From Geomonas oryzae (lineage in GTDB: Bacteria > Desulfobacterota > Desulfuromonadia > Geobacterales > Geobacteraceae): DNA of 64,000 bases. This document shows, piece after piece, positions 26,427-35,015 of the stretch; the first letter of the stretch is position 1; every line of letters begins with the position of its first letter. The position numbers and the translations under genes were made by a program. The stretch is taken from positions 62,001 to 126,000 of the forward strand of contig NZ_RAHW01000001.1 of the NCBI RefSeq assembly GCF_004117875.1, given 5' to 3'. The notes beneath the pieces are model-generated. The model was not told the DNA's origin. It searched no databases and was given only the letters and a program-made list of their open reading frames with translations.

Positions 26427-27572
26427 TTAGAGAAAGCGGGAGAAGATGCTGTTGGCGATGATCACGCTGCTGTCAGCGAGCCTTATGGTGTCGCCTTCGG
26501 CGACTAAAAGGCCATCGCGCAAAAGCTCGTCCACCTGCGCCAGGCGGGGCGCCAGCAGCTCGGCATCGTAGGAGGCCTTGAGCGGGGCGAGGTCGAGACC
26601 GGTCAGGACGCGAAGACCGAGGAAGAAGCTCTCCGCCACCGCATCGTCCGGCGTAAGCTCTGTCCGGTCACGCTCCGGGAGCACCGAAGCGGAAACTTCA
26701 TCCCGGTAGGAAGCCGCATCGACCGCGTTACTCCAGCGCCGGCCGATCCCGTTGGGGTTCCAGAAGGAGTGCGCTCCGCTGCCGAAACCGAGATAGCTTT
26801 GGCGGCTCCAGTAAGAGAGATTGTGGCGGGAAAAACGCCCGGGACGGGCGAAGTTGGAGATCTCGTAGTGCAGGTAGCCGCCGTTTTGCAGCATCTCCGA
26901 GGTTGTCTCGAACATGGCCGCGGCCTCATCCTCGTCGGGAAGAACGAGCGCCCCCTCGTCGTAGAGCCGCTCGAACGGCGTCCCCTCTTCGACCGACAGG
27001 GCGTAGGCGGATATGTGTTCGGGGCCGAGCGCAATGGCGCGGGAGAGCGCCGCGCGCCAGTCCTGCAAGGTCTGCCCGGGGAGCGAGTGCATCAGGTCGA
27101 TGCTGAGGTTGTCGAACCCGGCACGGCGCGCTTGATCGAAGGCGGCAAGGGCCTCCTCGATCGTGTGCACCCTGCCGAGCATTTGTAATAGGCGCTCTTC
27201 GAAGGACTGCACCCCCAGGGAAAGGCGGTTCACTCCTGCAGCACGATACCCCGCAAGCCGCTCCGGGGTGACCGTACCCGGGTTCGCCTCCAGGGTCACC
27301 TCGGCGTCGGCTGCTAGACCGAAGCGCCGCGCCGCCGCATCGATGATTCGTCCGACGTGATCCGGCGCCATGAGCGAGGGAGTGCCTCCGCCGAAGTAGA
27401 GGGTCGGGGCCAGTACTGCTTCCGGGAGCGCAGCCTGACGCAGCTCCATCTCGCGCAGCAGAAACTCCACGTAGCGCTCAGCATCCTCGTGCGATCCGGC
27501 GGCCGAATTGAAATCGCAGTAGAGGCATTTTGTCAGGCAGAAGGGGAAATGTACGTACAGACCTGCTCGCAT
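26427..27572 (-). CDS. hemW: Radical SAM family heme chaperone HemW
   Basis: 381 residues. The N-terminal radical SAM motif HFPFCLTKCLYCDFN has Cys12, Cys16 and Cys19 of CX3CX2C plus the extra aromatic-Cys pattern. Further motifs are YFGGGTPSLM, VTLEANPGT, GVNRLSLGVQSF and DLMHSLPGQT. The C-terminal HemN-like domain is present (HNLSYWSRQSYLGFGSGAHSF). HemW is distinguished from true HemN by the missing fourth Cys after CX2C and by its shorter length. It delivers heme to respiratory proteins. It lies upstream of hrcA on the same strand with the hrcA promoter between them. Confidence 0.9.
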   Translation of the reverse strand: MRAGLYVHFPFCLTKCLYCDFNSAAGSHEDAERYVEFLLREMELRQAALPEAVLAPTLYFGGGTPSLMAPDHVGRIIDAAARRFGLAADAEVTLEANPGTVTPERLAGYRAAGVNRLSLGVQSFEERLLQMLGRVHTIEEALAAFDQARRAGFDNLSIDLMHSLPGQTLQDWRAALSRAIALGPEHISAYALSVEEGTPFERLYDEGALVLPDEDEAAAMFETTSEMLQNGGYLHYEISNFARPGRFSRHNLSYWSRQSYLGFGSGAHSFWNPNGIGRRWSNAVDAASYRDEVSASVLPERDRTELTPDDAVAESFFLGLRVLTGLDLAPLKASYDAELLAPRLAQVDELLRDGLLVAEGDTIRLADSSVIIANSIFSRFL

Positions 27573-27661
27573 GCTTGGGCGCTCCTTGATACGCCAGCTA
27601 ACTTTCTAGCAGAAGTGCCTTCTCCTTGTCACGTAAAAGCGCCGCAACTCTACGAAACTGC

Positions 27662-27690
27662 TTGAAATACTTTAATGCTCGGATTACACT
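27662..27690 (+). promoter_or_regulatory. Sigma-70-type promoter for the nitrilase-family gene
   Basis: TTGAAA (27662-27667), 17-bp spacer, TACACT (27685-27690), ending 39 bp upstream of ATG 27730. It lies in the divergent gap with hemW. Confidence 0.55.
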
Positions 27691-27729
27691 CCGCTTCGCC
27701 CGGACCAACATGACAGGAGGAGACTTCAC

Positions 27730-28509
27730 ATGGATAAAAGCATCAAGGCTGCCGCTGTGCAGTTCAACATCACGCTCGGGGATATCGACACTAACGTAGT
27801 GTACGCGACCGAGAAGCTGCGCCAGTTGGCCCGGGAAGGTGTGGAGCTCGCCGTTTTGCCGGAGATGTGGAGCTGCGGCTTCGCCTACCGGGAGCTGAAC
27901 AACCTGGCGCAACGCACCCCGGAGGTGCTCGAAAAGATGCAGGCCCTAAGCGCTGAACTCTCCATGGTCATCGTCGGGAGCCTCCCGGAGCCGCACGGCG
28001 ACAAGGTCTTCAACACCTCTTATATAATGGACCGCGGCAGGCTCGCCGGGAGTTACCGCAAGATGCACCTCTTCGGCATGATGGGGGAGGACCGCCACCT
28101 GGACCGCGGCGACTCGGTCTGCCTCGTGGAGACCAGCGTCGGCAAGATAGGCGCCATGATCTGCTACGACCTCCGTTTCCCGGAGCTCGCCCGTCGGCTC
28201 GCTGTGGACGGCGCCGAGATCATCGTGGTACCGGGGGAGTGGCCCAAGCCGCGCGAGGAACACTGGCGCACGCTGATCCGGGCACGCGCCATCGAGAACC
28301 AGCTCTTCGTCGTCGCCGCCAACACCTGCGGCATGGTCGGCAAGCTCGACTTCTTCGGCTCCTCACTCGTCGTAGGGCCGAAGGGTGAAATCCTGGCCGA
28401 GGGAGGCTACGAGAACTGCGAACCGACCGCGATCCTCGACCCGGCCGAGGTGACCGCCTGGCGCCAGAGCATCAACTGCTTCCAGGACAGACGGCCGGAG
28501 TGCTATTAG
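27730..28509 (+). CDS. Nitrilase-superfamily carbon-nitrogen hydrolase (omega-amidase-like)
   Basis: 259 residues. The Glu-Lys-Cys triad is recognisable: Glu in VELAVLPEMWSCGF, Lys in GSYRKMHLFGM, and the nucleophilic Cys in GAMICYDLRFPELAR. Size and the ICYDLRFPE sequence resemble omega-amidase/YafV-type members, which hydrolyse alpha-ketoglutaramate or related amides in the cytoplasm. ATG 27730 is preceded by ACAGGAGGAGACTTCAC. It appears monocistronic. The exact substrate cannot be told from sequence. Confidence 0.88.
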   Translation: MDKSIKAAAVQFNITLGDIDTNVVYATEKLRQLAREGVELAVLPEMWSCGFAYRELNNLAQRTPEVLEKMQALSAELSMVIVGSLPEPHGDKVFNTSYIMDRGRLAGSYRKMHLFGMMGEDRHLDRGDSVCLVETSVGKIGAMICYDLRFPELARRLAVDGAEIIVVPGEWPKPREEHWRTLIRARAIENQLFVVAANTCGMVGKLDFFGSSLVVGPKGEILAEGGYENCEPTAILDPAEVTAWRQSINCFQDRRPECY

Positions 28510-28605
28510 GCGGGCTCCTCGTCCGTTTTTCACGCATTGCGGTTGAAGGCAAGCGGATCGAATAGGGCTATTTGTCAGTCAGAGGGGGGAAGCCGCCACC
28601 TCGGG

Positions 28606-28851
28606 GGCCAACCCATCACTTCCGGTTCGAAACCTATCACTTCCGGTTCGAAACCTATAACTTTTAACCTGAAACCCACAGCTTTTAATCTCAAACTCTC
28701 AACTTTTAATCTCGAACCTACAACTTTAATCCTGAACCTAAAAGGTTGTGGTGCGGAACCTACAAGCTTCGGTTCGAAACCTGCCTCTTCAGGGGGCGAA
28801 CCCGCCACTTTGAGTTCATGAGCCTGCATTTTGCAAGCCTGCACCTATAAG
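28606..28851. repeat. Degenerate 21-bp tandem repeat (about eleven units)
   Basis: Units such as CACTTCCGGTTCGAAACCTA (twice, identical) decay to CAACTTTTAATCTCGAACCT and CAAGCTTCGGTTCGAAACCT at a constant 21-bp period. Because 21 is a multiple of three, open frames cross it on both strands with heptapeptide repeats (ITSGSKP on plus, VIGFEPE on minus). No ribosome-binding site or downstream domain supports translation. The 540-bp gap 28510-29048 holds nothing else except the tol promoter. Confidence 0.8.
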
Positions 28852-28980
28852 GAGCGTTTAGGAATAGCATGCAAGGTACACACGGCGGCCGAAGCGGGAA
28901 CTGAACCGGCACACTATGGAATCGGCAACTTCGTGAGTAGATAAGAGCTGCACCGCAGGGTCCGGGGCATGTCTTTCCTG

Positions 28981-29009
28981 TTGACTTCGCTGAAGGTAAA
29001 GCATATTTT
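28981..29009 (+). promoter_or_regulatory. Sigma-70-type promoter of the tol-pal operon
   Basis: TTGACT (28981-28986), 17-bp spacer, TATTTT (29004-29009), 39 bp upstream of the tolQ start. Confidence 0.65.
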
Positions 29010-29048
29010 TTGCAGATTGATTTCAACCCAAACCGCGGAGGTTGTTAC

Positions 29049-29720
29049 GTGGGCATGCTTGCTTCGACCGGCCTGGTCGTAAAACTGGTACTTATGCTGT
29101 TGCTCTATTTCTCGGTCGTTTCCTGGGGCATCATCTTTTACAAGCTGCTGCAGGTGTACCGCGCCAACGGCGCCTCCGAGCGCTTCCTCGAATTCTTCTG
29201 GAAAGCCAAACGTTTCGACGCCATCAGCTCCCAGTTGGACCGCTTCGAGCATTCCCCCCTCACCGTCCTCTTCCAGGAAGGGTACGGCGAACTGAAAAGG
29301 CTGCAGGAAAAGGTAGAGGAAAAGGCTGACCCCAACATCGTCAGCACCGATCTTGGCGGGGTGGACAACATCGCCCGCGCCCTGCGCCGCGCCACCACCT
29401 CCGAGATCACCAGGCTCGAGAAGTACCTCACCTTTCTCGCCACCACCGGCGCCACCGCCCCGTTCGTCGGGCTCTTCGGCACCGTCTGGGGCATCATGAC
29501 CGCCTTCGAGCAGATCGGCAAAAGCGGCTCCGCATCGCTCGCCGTAGTCGCACCGGGCATCGCCGAGGCGCTCATCGCCACCGCGATCGGCCTCGTAGCC
29601 GCCATCCCGGCCGTCATGGGTTACAACCACTTCCAGCACAAGATCAAGGTGCTCATCTCCGAGATGGACAGCTTCTCCACCGAATTCCTCAACATCGTGC
29701 AGCGCAACTTCGGGAGATAA
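29049..29720 (+). CDS. tolQ: TolQ/ExbB-family proton channel protein
   Basis: 223 residues from GTG 29049, chosen because GGAGG lies 8 bp upstream; the longer frame from 29010 starts inside the promoter region. Three membrane segments: LVVKLVLMLLLYFSVVSWGIIFY near the N-terminus, then about residues 130-155 (FLATTGATAPFVGLFGTVWGIM) and 170-195 (GIAEALIATAIGLVAAIPAVM), with the GTVWGIM and AIGLVAAIPAV signatures of MotA/TolQ/ExbB. It forms the proton channel with TolR that energises TolA. First gene of tolQRAB-pal-cpoB; the operon context favours TolQ over ExbB. Confidence 0.94.
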   Translation: MGMLASTGLVVKLVLMLLLYFSVVSWGIIFYKLLQVYRANGASERFLEFFWKAKRFDAISSQLDRFEHSPLTVLFQEGYGELKRLQEKVEEKADPNIVSTDLGGVDNIARALRRATTSEITRLEKYLTFLATTGATAPFVGLFGTVWGIMTAFEQIGKSGSASLAVVAPGIAEALIATAIGLVAAIPAVMGYNHFQHKIKVLISEMDSFSTEFLNIVQRNFGR

Positions 29721-29723
29721 ATC

Positions 29724-30143
29724 ATGGAGTTCGGCAACAGGGAAAACGGCGATCGCGGCACCATGTCGCAGATAAACGTCACCCCGCTGGTCGACGTCAT
29801 GCTGGTGCTCCTGATCATCTTCATGGTCACCGCACCGATGATGCAGCAGGGGGTCCAGGTCAACCTCCCCAAGGCGGAGACGAAGTCTCTCGCGCCCAAA
29901 GAGGACACCCTGGTGGTCTCGATCGAACAGTCGGGAAAGACCTTCATCAACTCCTCGGAAATCTCCCCTGACCTTCTGAAGGAGAAACTCACCACCATGC
30001 TGGCCGGCAGGGAGAAACGCGAGGTCTTCCTGAAGGCCGACCGTGCCGTTCCCTACGGCGACGTGGTCAAGGTGATGGCCCAGATCAAGGGTGCCGGGGT
30101 TGAACGCCTCGGCATGGTGACGGAGTCCCCGCAGCGGCAATGA
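29724..30143 (+). CDS. tolR: TolR/ExbD-family biopolymer transport protein
   Basis: 139 residues. A short cytoplasmic N-terminus with MSQINVTPLVDVMLVLLIIF, the single membrane segment carrying the proton-path Asp (LVDVML), and a periplasmic domain with VFLKADRAVPYGDVVKVMAQIK. Start ATG 29724 is three bases after the tolQ stop. The stop overlaps tolA by four bases. Acts with TolQ in outer-membrane constriction at division. Confidence 0.95.
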   Translation: MEFGNRENGDRGTMSQINVTPLVDVMLVLLIIFMVTAPMMQQGVQVNLPKAETKSLAPKEDTLVVSIEQSGKTFINSSEISPDLLKEKLTTMLAGREKREVFLKADRAVPYGDVVKVMAQIKGAGVERLGMVTESPQRQ

Positions 30144-30895
30144 TAAACGCGTTAAGGCGCAACTACCCGGGACCGGGGGGGATGTTCGTACTCTCCTTCA
30201 TCTGCCACCTGGTCGTGTTCCTGGTCATCGCCTACTGGCACATCCTGCCCCAGTTCCATGAGGATGAAACCCCGGTCACGTACGTCGACATGGTTACCCT
30301 ACCGGTAGCCTCGCCGCAAAGCGGCACCCCTGCACCTTCCCAACAGGAGAGCAAGGCCCCTGCCGCGCCGGCTCCGGCCCCTCCCGCACCGGCTGCTCCG
30401 GCCATGGCTCTGCCCACCAAGCCCGCTGCAAAAGCACCGACGGCAAAAGCCAAGGCGGAACAGCAGAAGGAGGCGGCCGAGGCCAAGGCGTTCAACGAGC
30501 GCATGGCGAAGATGGAGCAGCAGGCGGAAGACCGGCGTCAGGCCGCGGCGCTGGACGCGCTGAAGAAAAAGGGGAGTTCCCGGACCGGGATGCCCGGCGG
30601 CAAAGGAACACAGGCGGGAAGCGACTATTCATCGTACCTGCAGTCCCGCCTGAAAGACGCGCTCAAAGAGACCATGGCGATGCAGGCCAAGGCACCGCAG
30701 GTGATGGCGACCATCACAGTGTCGCCCGACGGATACATCGACTACCACGTGGAGAAACCATCAGGAGACCCGCTTTTCGACGACGCGGTGCGGCGCGCCG
30801 TGACGCTTGCCGGAAAGACGCTGGTCCCACCACCCAACGGCGCTTATTTCAAGCGAGTGTTCCGTTTCAGGCCTGAAGGGGTCGGTATAAAATGA
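30140..30895 (+). CDS. tolA: TolA/TonB-family energy-transducing protein
   Basis: 251 residues. One N-terminal membrane anchor (MFVLSFICHLVVFLVIAYWH). A Pro/Ala-rich then Lys/Glu/Ala-rich linker includes a probable helix (about residues 95-150). A C-terminal TonB-like domain follows (VMATITVSPDGYIDYHVEKPSGDPLFDDAVRRAV read in pieces). It links the TolQR motor to Pal and TolB across the periplasm. It overlaps tolR and tolB by four bases each. The linker is shorter than in E. coli TolA. Confidence 0.9.
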   Translation: MINALRRNYPGPGGMFVLSFICHLVVFLVIAYWHILPQFHEDETPVTYVDMVTLPVASPQSGTPAPSQQESKAPAAPAPAPPAPAAPAMALPTKPAAKAPTAKAKAEQQKEAAEAKAFNERMAKMEQQAEDRRQAAALDALKKKGSSRTGMPGGKGTQAGSDYSSYLQSRLKDALKETMAMQAKAPQVMATITVSPDGYIDYHVEKPSGDPLFDDAVRRAVTLAGKTLVPPPNGAYFKRVFRFRPEGVGIK

Positions 30896-32106
30896 GAACA
30901 TTTTTCCTTCTGTTTTTCCTCCTCCTGGCGCCCAGGCTCTTCGCCGCCGAGGGATACATCGACGTAACGGCTCCGGTCTCCGGGAAGCTGAAGCTCTTCA
31001 TCGCCCCGCCCGCGGTGCTCTCCGGTCAAGCGCCGGCCGAAACGGCGAAGGAACTCCCGGAGCTCTTCGGCTTCGACCTTGCCATCGCCGGCCCCTTCGA
31101 TATCAGCGCAGACGCGACGAGCCCGCTGATTTTGAAGAGCTCCGTAGGCGTGCAGGGCGAAACGGCCACCATAGAGTGCCGCCTGGTGGACCAGGTGCTG
31201 AACCGCGAGGTGGCGGCGAAGCGCTACACCGGCAGGGTCAAGGACCTGCGCCGCATGGGGCACGCCTTCTCCGACGAGGTGCTGCGCGCCTTGACCGGCC
31301 AGAAGGGCCCCTTCACCGGGAAAATAGCCTACGTATCAAAGGTCTCCGGCAACAAGGAGATCTACATCATGGACTACGACGGGCATAACGCCCAGCGGCT
31401 CTCCAACAACGGCTCGATCAACCTCTACCCCGACTTCGCCCCTTCCGGCAAGGAGGTCATCTACACCTCCTATAAGAAGGGGAACCCCGACCTGTACCGG
31501 CGCGAACTGTTCACCGGCCTCGAGGCGCGCGTTTCCTACCGCAACGGCCTGAACGCCATGGGTGTCTTCTCTCCCGACGGCAACAGAATCGCCCTCGTGC
31601 TCTCCAAGGACGGTAATTCCGAGATCTACGTCATCTCGCGAGACGGAAAGGAACTTTCCCGGCTGACGAAAAATCACGCCATCGACGTTTCACCGGCCTG
31701 GTCCCCCGACGGCTCCAAGATTGCCTTCGTCTCGGACCGCCTCGGCAAGCCCCAAATCTTCGTGATGAACTCCGACGGCAGCAACGCAAGGCGCCTCACC
31801 ACGAGCGGTTCCTACAACGTGACGCCGCGCTGGTCTCCCAAGGGGGATCGCATCGTCTACGCCCGCAAGGAAGGCGCGTTCCAGATCTACGCCATCAATC
31901 CGGACGGAACCCAGGACACCCAGCTCACCAGCGCCGGGAGCAACGAGCATCCCCGCTTCTCGCCTGACGGACGCTTCATCGTCTTCAGCTCCACCCGTGA
32001 CGGCGGGGAGGGACTCTACCTGATGCGCGCCGACGGCAGCGCGCAGACCAGGATCTCCCCCAACAAGGGACAGAACACCCACCCCACCTGGTCGGTGAAC
32101 TGGTAG
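30892..32106 (+). CDS. tolB: Tol-Pal system beta-propeller protein TolB
   Basis: 404 residues with a signal peptide (FFLLFFLLLAPRLFAAEG). The N-terminal alpha/beta domain is followed from about residue 140 by a six-blade propeller made of repeated segments such as KEIYIMDYDGHNAQRLSNNG, SEIYVISRDGKELSRLTKN, PQIFVMNSDGSNARRLTTSG and FQIYAINPDGTQDTQLTSAG. It is periplasmic and binds Pal and TolA. Overlaps tolA by four bases; a 122-bp gap precedes pal. Confidence 0.96.
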   Translation: MRTFFLLFFLLLAPRLFAAEGYIDVTAPVSGKLKLFIAPPAVLSGQAPAETAKELPELFGFDLAIAGPFDISADATSPLILKSSVGVQGETATIECRLVDQVLNREVAAKRYTGRVKDLRRMGHAFSDEVLRALTGQKGPFTGKIAYVSKVSGNKEIYIMDYDGHNAQRLSNNGSINLYPDFAPSGKEVIYTSYKKGNPDLYRRELFTGLEARVSYRNGLNAMGVFSPDGNRIALVLSKDGNSEIYVISRDGKELSRLTKNHAIDVSPAWSPDGSKIAFVSDRLGKPQIFVMNSDGSNARRLTTSGSYNVTPRWSPKGDRIVYARKEGAFQIYAINPDGTQDTQLTSAGSNEHPRFSPDGRFIVFSSTRDGGEGLYLMRADGSAQTRISPNKGQNTHPTWSVNW

Positions 32107-32228
32107 GATATGCTTCTTTCAATGTTCGTTGATTAACCGGTAAAAGATGGGTATACTTCTGTCGTTTTTTCCAAGGCACGAGGCGGCAGCCTACGGCCAT
32201 ATTCCATATGAGTAAAAAGGAGTGGGGA

Positions 32229-32819
32229 ATGCGCAATAAAATCACCGGATGCCTTGTTGTTCTCAGTTTAGGAGCGCTGGTAGCGGGAGGCTGCGCCAAG
32301 AAAGAGATCGTGAAGCCCGAGGAGCAGGCTCCGGCTGTTACGGCACCCGCCCCTGAAGTGACCAAACCGGCCCAACCGCAGGCTCAGCCGCAGGCCCCGG
32401 TCACCGAGCAGACCCCGGTACGAGAGCCGGTGGTGGCTCCTGAGCCGACAAGGCAGGCTCCCGCCGCAACGGGCACCGACCTGCAGGGGCAGTTGCAGAA
32501 GATCTACTTCAACTTCGACTCTTCGGACCTCTCTGAAGACTCCCGCAGCATCCTCTCGAAGAACGCTGAATACCTCAGCAAACAGCAGGGGGCTAAGATC
32601 CGCATCGAAGGAAACTGCGACGAGCGCGGCTCCGACGACTACAACATGGCGCTCGGCGAGAGAAGGGCCAAGGCCGCGAAAGACTACCTCGTCAACCTGG
32701 GCATCGCCACCGACCGGATCAGCACCATAAGCTACGGCGAGGAAAAGCCGGTAGACCAGGGGCACGACGAGGCGGCCTGGGCGAAGAACAGAAGGGACGA
32801 ATTCGTCGTAGTCAAGTAA
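32229..32819 (+). CDS. pal: Peptidoglycan-associated lipoprotein Pal
   Basis: 196 residues from ATG 32229 (AAAAGGAGTGGGGA upstream). A lipoprotein signal (VVLSLGALVAGG followed by Cys) and a Pro/Gln/Ala-rich linker precede the OmpA-like peptidoglycan-binding domain: IYFNFDSSDLSEDSRSIL, IRIEGNCDERGSDDYNMALG, ERRAKAAKDYLVNLGI, ISTISYGEEKPVD. It tethers the outer membrane to the wall. A terminator follows the gene before cpoB. Confidence 0.96.
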   Translation: MRNKITGCLVVLSLGALVAGGCAKKEIVKPEEQAPAVTAPAPEVTKPAQPQAQPQAPVTEQTPVREPVVAPEPTRQAPAATGTDLQGQLQKIYFNFDSSDLSEDSRSILSKNAEYLSKQQGAKIRIEGNCDERGSDDYNMALGERRAKAAKDYLVNLGIATDRISTISYGEEKPVDQGHDEAAWAKNRRDEFVVVK

Positions 32820-32840
32820 CGCGTGCGCGCACCGACAAAA

Positions 32841-32863
32841 GGAGCCTACGGGCTCCTTTTTTT
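32841..32863 (+). terminator. Rho-independent terminator between pal and cpoB
   Basis: GGAGCC-TACG-GGCTCC stem-loop followed by seven T residues. It would separate most cpoB transcription from the upstream operon. Confidence 0.85.
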
Positions 32864-32895
32864 ATCTTTCGTGCAGCTAATCAGGAGGTTCTGAC

Positions 32896-33747
32896 ATGTC
32901 AATGACGAGGGTGGCGCTGGGTGCGCTGGTTCTGCTCACCTTTTTCGGCTGCGCCAGCCAGAGTGATCTGGAATCGGTCCGCCGCGATACGGACGAGATG
33001 AAGAACCGCATCTTCACCTTGGACAAAGGGCTGAACGAAGTCCGCGGCGAGGTGAAGGAAGGGGTTGAGAAATCGCTGGCCGGTTACCGGCAGAGCCTTG
33101 AGACGCTCCAGGCGGACGTCGCAGGCTACCAGAAGGATATGGCCTCCATCCGCAAGGGGGGCGCCGACCTGCAGGCCACGCTCGAGAGCGCCCGGGTGGA
33201 CATGCAGCTTCTCACCGGCAAGATCGATGACGTCCGCATCATGGCCCAAAAGCCCGCCGACGATATCGCCCTTTTGAAGGAAGACCTGAACAAGCGGCTG
33301 TCCGCCATCGAAGAGCGCATGACCAAGCTGGAGAAAGGGCTCGAGGAGCAGAAGAAAAAGCAGCTCCCCGCACCGGTCACCCCGGAGGTGCTCTACCAGC
33401 AAGGTTACGACGCGCTGAAGGGGGGGGAAAGGGCTAAAGCGCGCGAGATCTTCGCTTCCTTCCTGCTCCAGTTCCCCAAGCAGCCCCTGGCGGCCAACGC
33501 CCAGTACTGGATAGGCGAGAGCTACTATTCCGAGAAGAACTGGGAACAGGCGGTGCTGGAATTCCAGGAAGTGATCAAGAATTACCCTTCGAGCGAAAAG
33601 ACTCCGGCGGCGATGCTCAAGCAGGGGATGGCCTTCAGGGAACTTGGCGACAACAAGAGCGCAGCCTACATCATGAGAAAACTGGTGGAGGAGCACCCGA
33701 AGAGCGAAGAAGCCAAGATCGCCAGGGAGAAATACAAGATCAAGTAA
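32896..33747 (+). CDS. cpoB: Cell division coordinator CpoB (YbgF-like)
   Basis: 283 residues. The N-terminus MSMTRVALGALVLLTFFG plus Cys looks like a lipoprotein signal, whereas E. coli CpoB is a soluble periplasmic protein. A long coiled coil (residues about 22-155) is followed by three TPR units: VLYQQGYDALKGGERAKARE, AQYWIGESYYSEKNWEQAVL, and MLKQGMAFRELGDNKSAAY. ATG 32896 has CAGGAGGTTCTGAC upstream. Position after pal is conserved across proteobacteria and supports a role in coupling Tol with septal peptidoglycan synthesis. Confidence 0.9.
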   Translation: MSMTRVALGALVLLTFFGCASQSDLESVRRDTDEMKNRIFTLDKGLNEVRGEVKEGVEKSLAGYRQSLETLQADVAGYQKDMASIRKGGADLQATLESARVDMQLLTGKIDDVRIMAQKPADDIALLKEDLNKRLSAIEERMTKLEKGLEEQKKKQLPAPVTPEVLYQQGYDALKGGERAKAREIFASFLLQFPKQPLAANAQYWIGESYYSEKNWEQAVLEFQEVIKNYPSSEKTPAAMLKQGMAFRELGDNKSAAYIMRKLVEEHPKSEEAKIAREKYKIK

Positions 33748-33772
33748 CGCGCAACAGAGGAAGGACTCCGAG

Positions 33773-33802
33773 AAGGCCCTCCTGCCAAAACGGGAGGGCC
33801 TT
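33773..33802 (+). terminator. Hairpin after cpoB (terminator-like)
   Basis: 10-bp stem AAGGCCCTCC / GGAGGGCCTT with a ten-base loop, 26 bases after the cpoB stop. The following TTCCCGTTTC is only moderately T-rich. Confidence 0.65.
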
Positions 33803-33843
33803 CCCGTTTCGGCACCACACGTACAAGAGCAAAGGAGACGACG

Positions 33844-34035
33844 ATGTTCCTGGCCAGAGACAAAAACAACGACCTTTACCTTTTCGACAAGCTCCCGACC
33901 AAGGGGAAGGAGTGCTGGTGGGCTGAAACCGGCGTGGACGGCACCTACCTGAAGCTGGACAAATCCCTCTACCCGGAGATCACCTGGGAGACGGAGCCGG
34001 TCCCGGCGGAGCTTAAGCTCGCACTGAAGGGATAA
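33844..34035 (+). CDS. Small hypothetical protein (63 aa)
   Basis: Not recognised. The 63 residues start at ATG 33844 with a good AAAGGAGACGACG ribosome-binding site. The protein is acidic/aromatic and contains ECWWAETGVDGTYL and LYPEITWETEPV. No membrane segment or signal peptide. It sits between the tol-pal terminator and the convergent gene at 34051-34470, 15 bp away. Codon use resembles the neighbours, so it is probably a real gene. Confidence 0.6.
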   Translation: MFLARDKNNDLYLFDKLPTKGKECWWAETGVDGTYLKLDKSLYPEITWETEPVPAELKLALKG

Positions 34036-34050
34036 GAAGAAAGAGGCGCG

Positions 34051-34470
34051 CTAAAGCGGCCTGAAGGCGGGCTTGATGTTCTCGGGGGTGAAGTTTTCTC
34101 CGACGGCCCACCCCTTCCCGGTGACGAGCACGGGCTGCAGACGGCAGGCGATGTAACCGATCAGGTTCGCGGGCTCAGGGAGGTCGGAGGCGATGGTGAC
34201 CACACGGAAGCCGACGAAATCCCCCTCGTCCGGGTAGCTTGGGGCCCCCTTCAAGGTGCAGCTCCAGAGCTTCAGCTCCCCTTCGGGGGCGGCGAGGCTC
34301 ACCATGAAGGTGCGCTCGCCGTCGCGGTTCATCCCGCCGGATTCCTCGACCAGCGCGGGGACCAGCCCGCCGATGAGAGGGGTATAGCCGATCGAGCAGG
34401 CATGCGCGAAGGCGCTCCGGGCATCGGGGAACTGCAGCACCTCTTGCTTTTTCTTGAACCAGTTGAACAT
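34051..34470 (-). CDS. Hypothetical protein (139 aa)
   Basis: Not recognised. Starts MFNWFKKKQEVLQFPDARSA; basic N-terminus, then a mixed alpha/beta sequence with GLVPALVEESGG, TFMVSLAAPEGE and DEGDFVGFRVVTIASDLP. No signal peptide or membrane segment, so probably cytoplasmic. Convergent with the 63-residue gene and about 100 bp downstream of the tat gene on the same strand, with a terminator between. Codon use is normal for the window. Confidence 0.65.
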   Translation of the reverse strand: MFNWFKKKQEVLQFPDARSAFAHACSIGYTPLIGGLVPALVEESGGMNRDGERTFMVSLAAPEGELKLWSCTLKGAPSYPDEGDFVGFRVVTIASDLPEPANLIGYIACRLQPVLVTGKGWAVGENFTPENIKPAFRPL

Positions 34471-34521
34471 GGCGTCACCTGCGGTGATCGGGATGCTAGA
34501 GTATACCGGGTTTACGGATGC

Positions 34522-34544
34522 AAAAAAAGGCGGGTCACCCCGCC
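34522..34544 (-). terminator. Rho-independent terminator of the tat gene
   Basis: On the minus strand GGCGGG-GTGA-CCCGCC followed by TTTTTTT, 28 bases after the Tat gene stop. Confidence 0.88.
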
Positions 34545-34572
34545 TTTTCCAGTACGTTTCTTTTCGATACGG

Positions 34573-34899
34573 CTAAGCCTTCTTTTCCGGCTCGGTTGCC
34601 GCCGCGGCGGCCACCGGCTCGGCGACGTTTCCTTCCACCTTCGCCCTGAGCTCCTCGGCCTCCTTGGCCTTCTCCTCCTCAGCCTTTTTCTTGGCCTCGG
34701 CGAGCTTCGCCAGGTGCTCCTTCTCCTCGTCGGTTCTGCTGTCCGCCTCGATGGTCTGCTTGAAATCGTCCGTCGCCTTCTTGAACTCCGCCAACCCCTT
34801 CCCGAGGGACTTCGCAAGGTCAGGAAGCTTCTGCGGCCCGATGACGATGAGCGCTATAACCAAAATGATGACCAGTTCAGGCATCCCGATTCCAAACAT
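34573..34899 (-). CDS. tatA: Twin-arginine translocase subunit, TatA/TatB family
   Basis: 108 residues from ATG 34899; the longer frame upstream is rejected because the Tat signature should be N-terminal. [20 protein letters not shown] is the single membrane helix and [21 protein letters not shown] the amphipathic helix with the conserved GP-LP motif. A long charged Glu/Lys/Ala tail follows. It lets folded proteins cross the inner membrane together with TatC, which is not in the window. The length and tail are between TatA and TatB, so the symbol is provisional. Confidence 0.85.
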   Translation of the reverse strand: MFGIGMPELVIILVIALIVIGPQKLPDLAKSLGKGLAEFKKATDDFKQTIEADSRTDEEKEHLAKLAEAKKKAEEEKAKEAEELRAKVEGNVAEPVAAAAATEPEKKA

Positions 34900-35015
34900 A
34901 CTATTTACCTCGCGTGTGCGGCGTTTAAACGCCCGACAGATATGTAAAAATTCGATGAAATAATAGAGGTTTTGCCTGACCCTGTCAAGCTCGCAAAGCC
35001 CGGGCCTTAATTGGT

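Noticed and set aside
28606-28851. CRISPR array
   Set aside because: The period is only 21 bp, units are contiguous and degenerate with no unique spacers, and there are no cas genes nearby.
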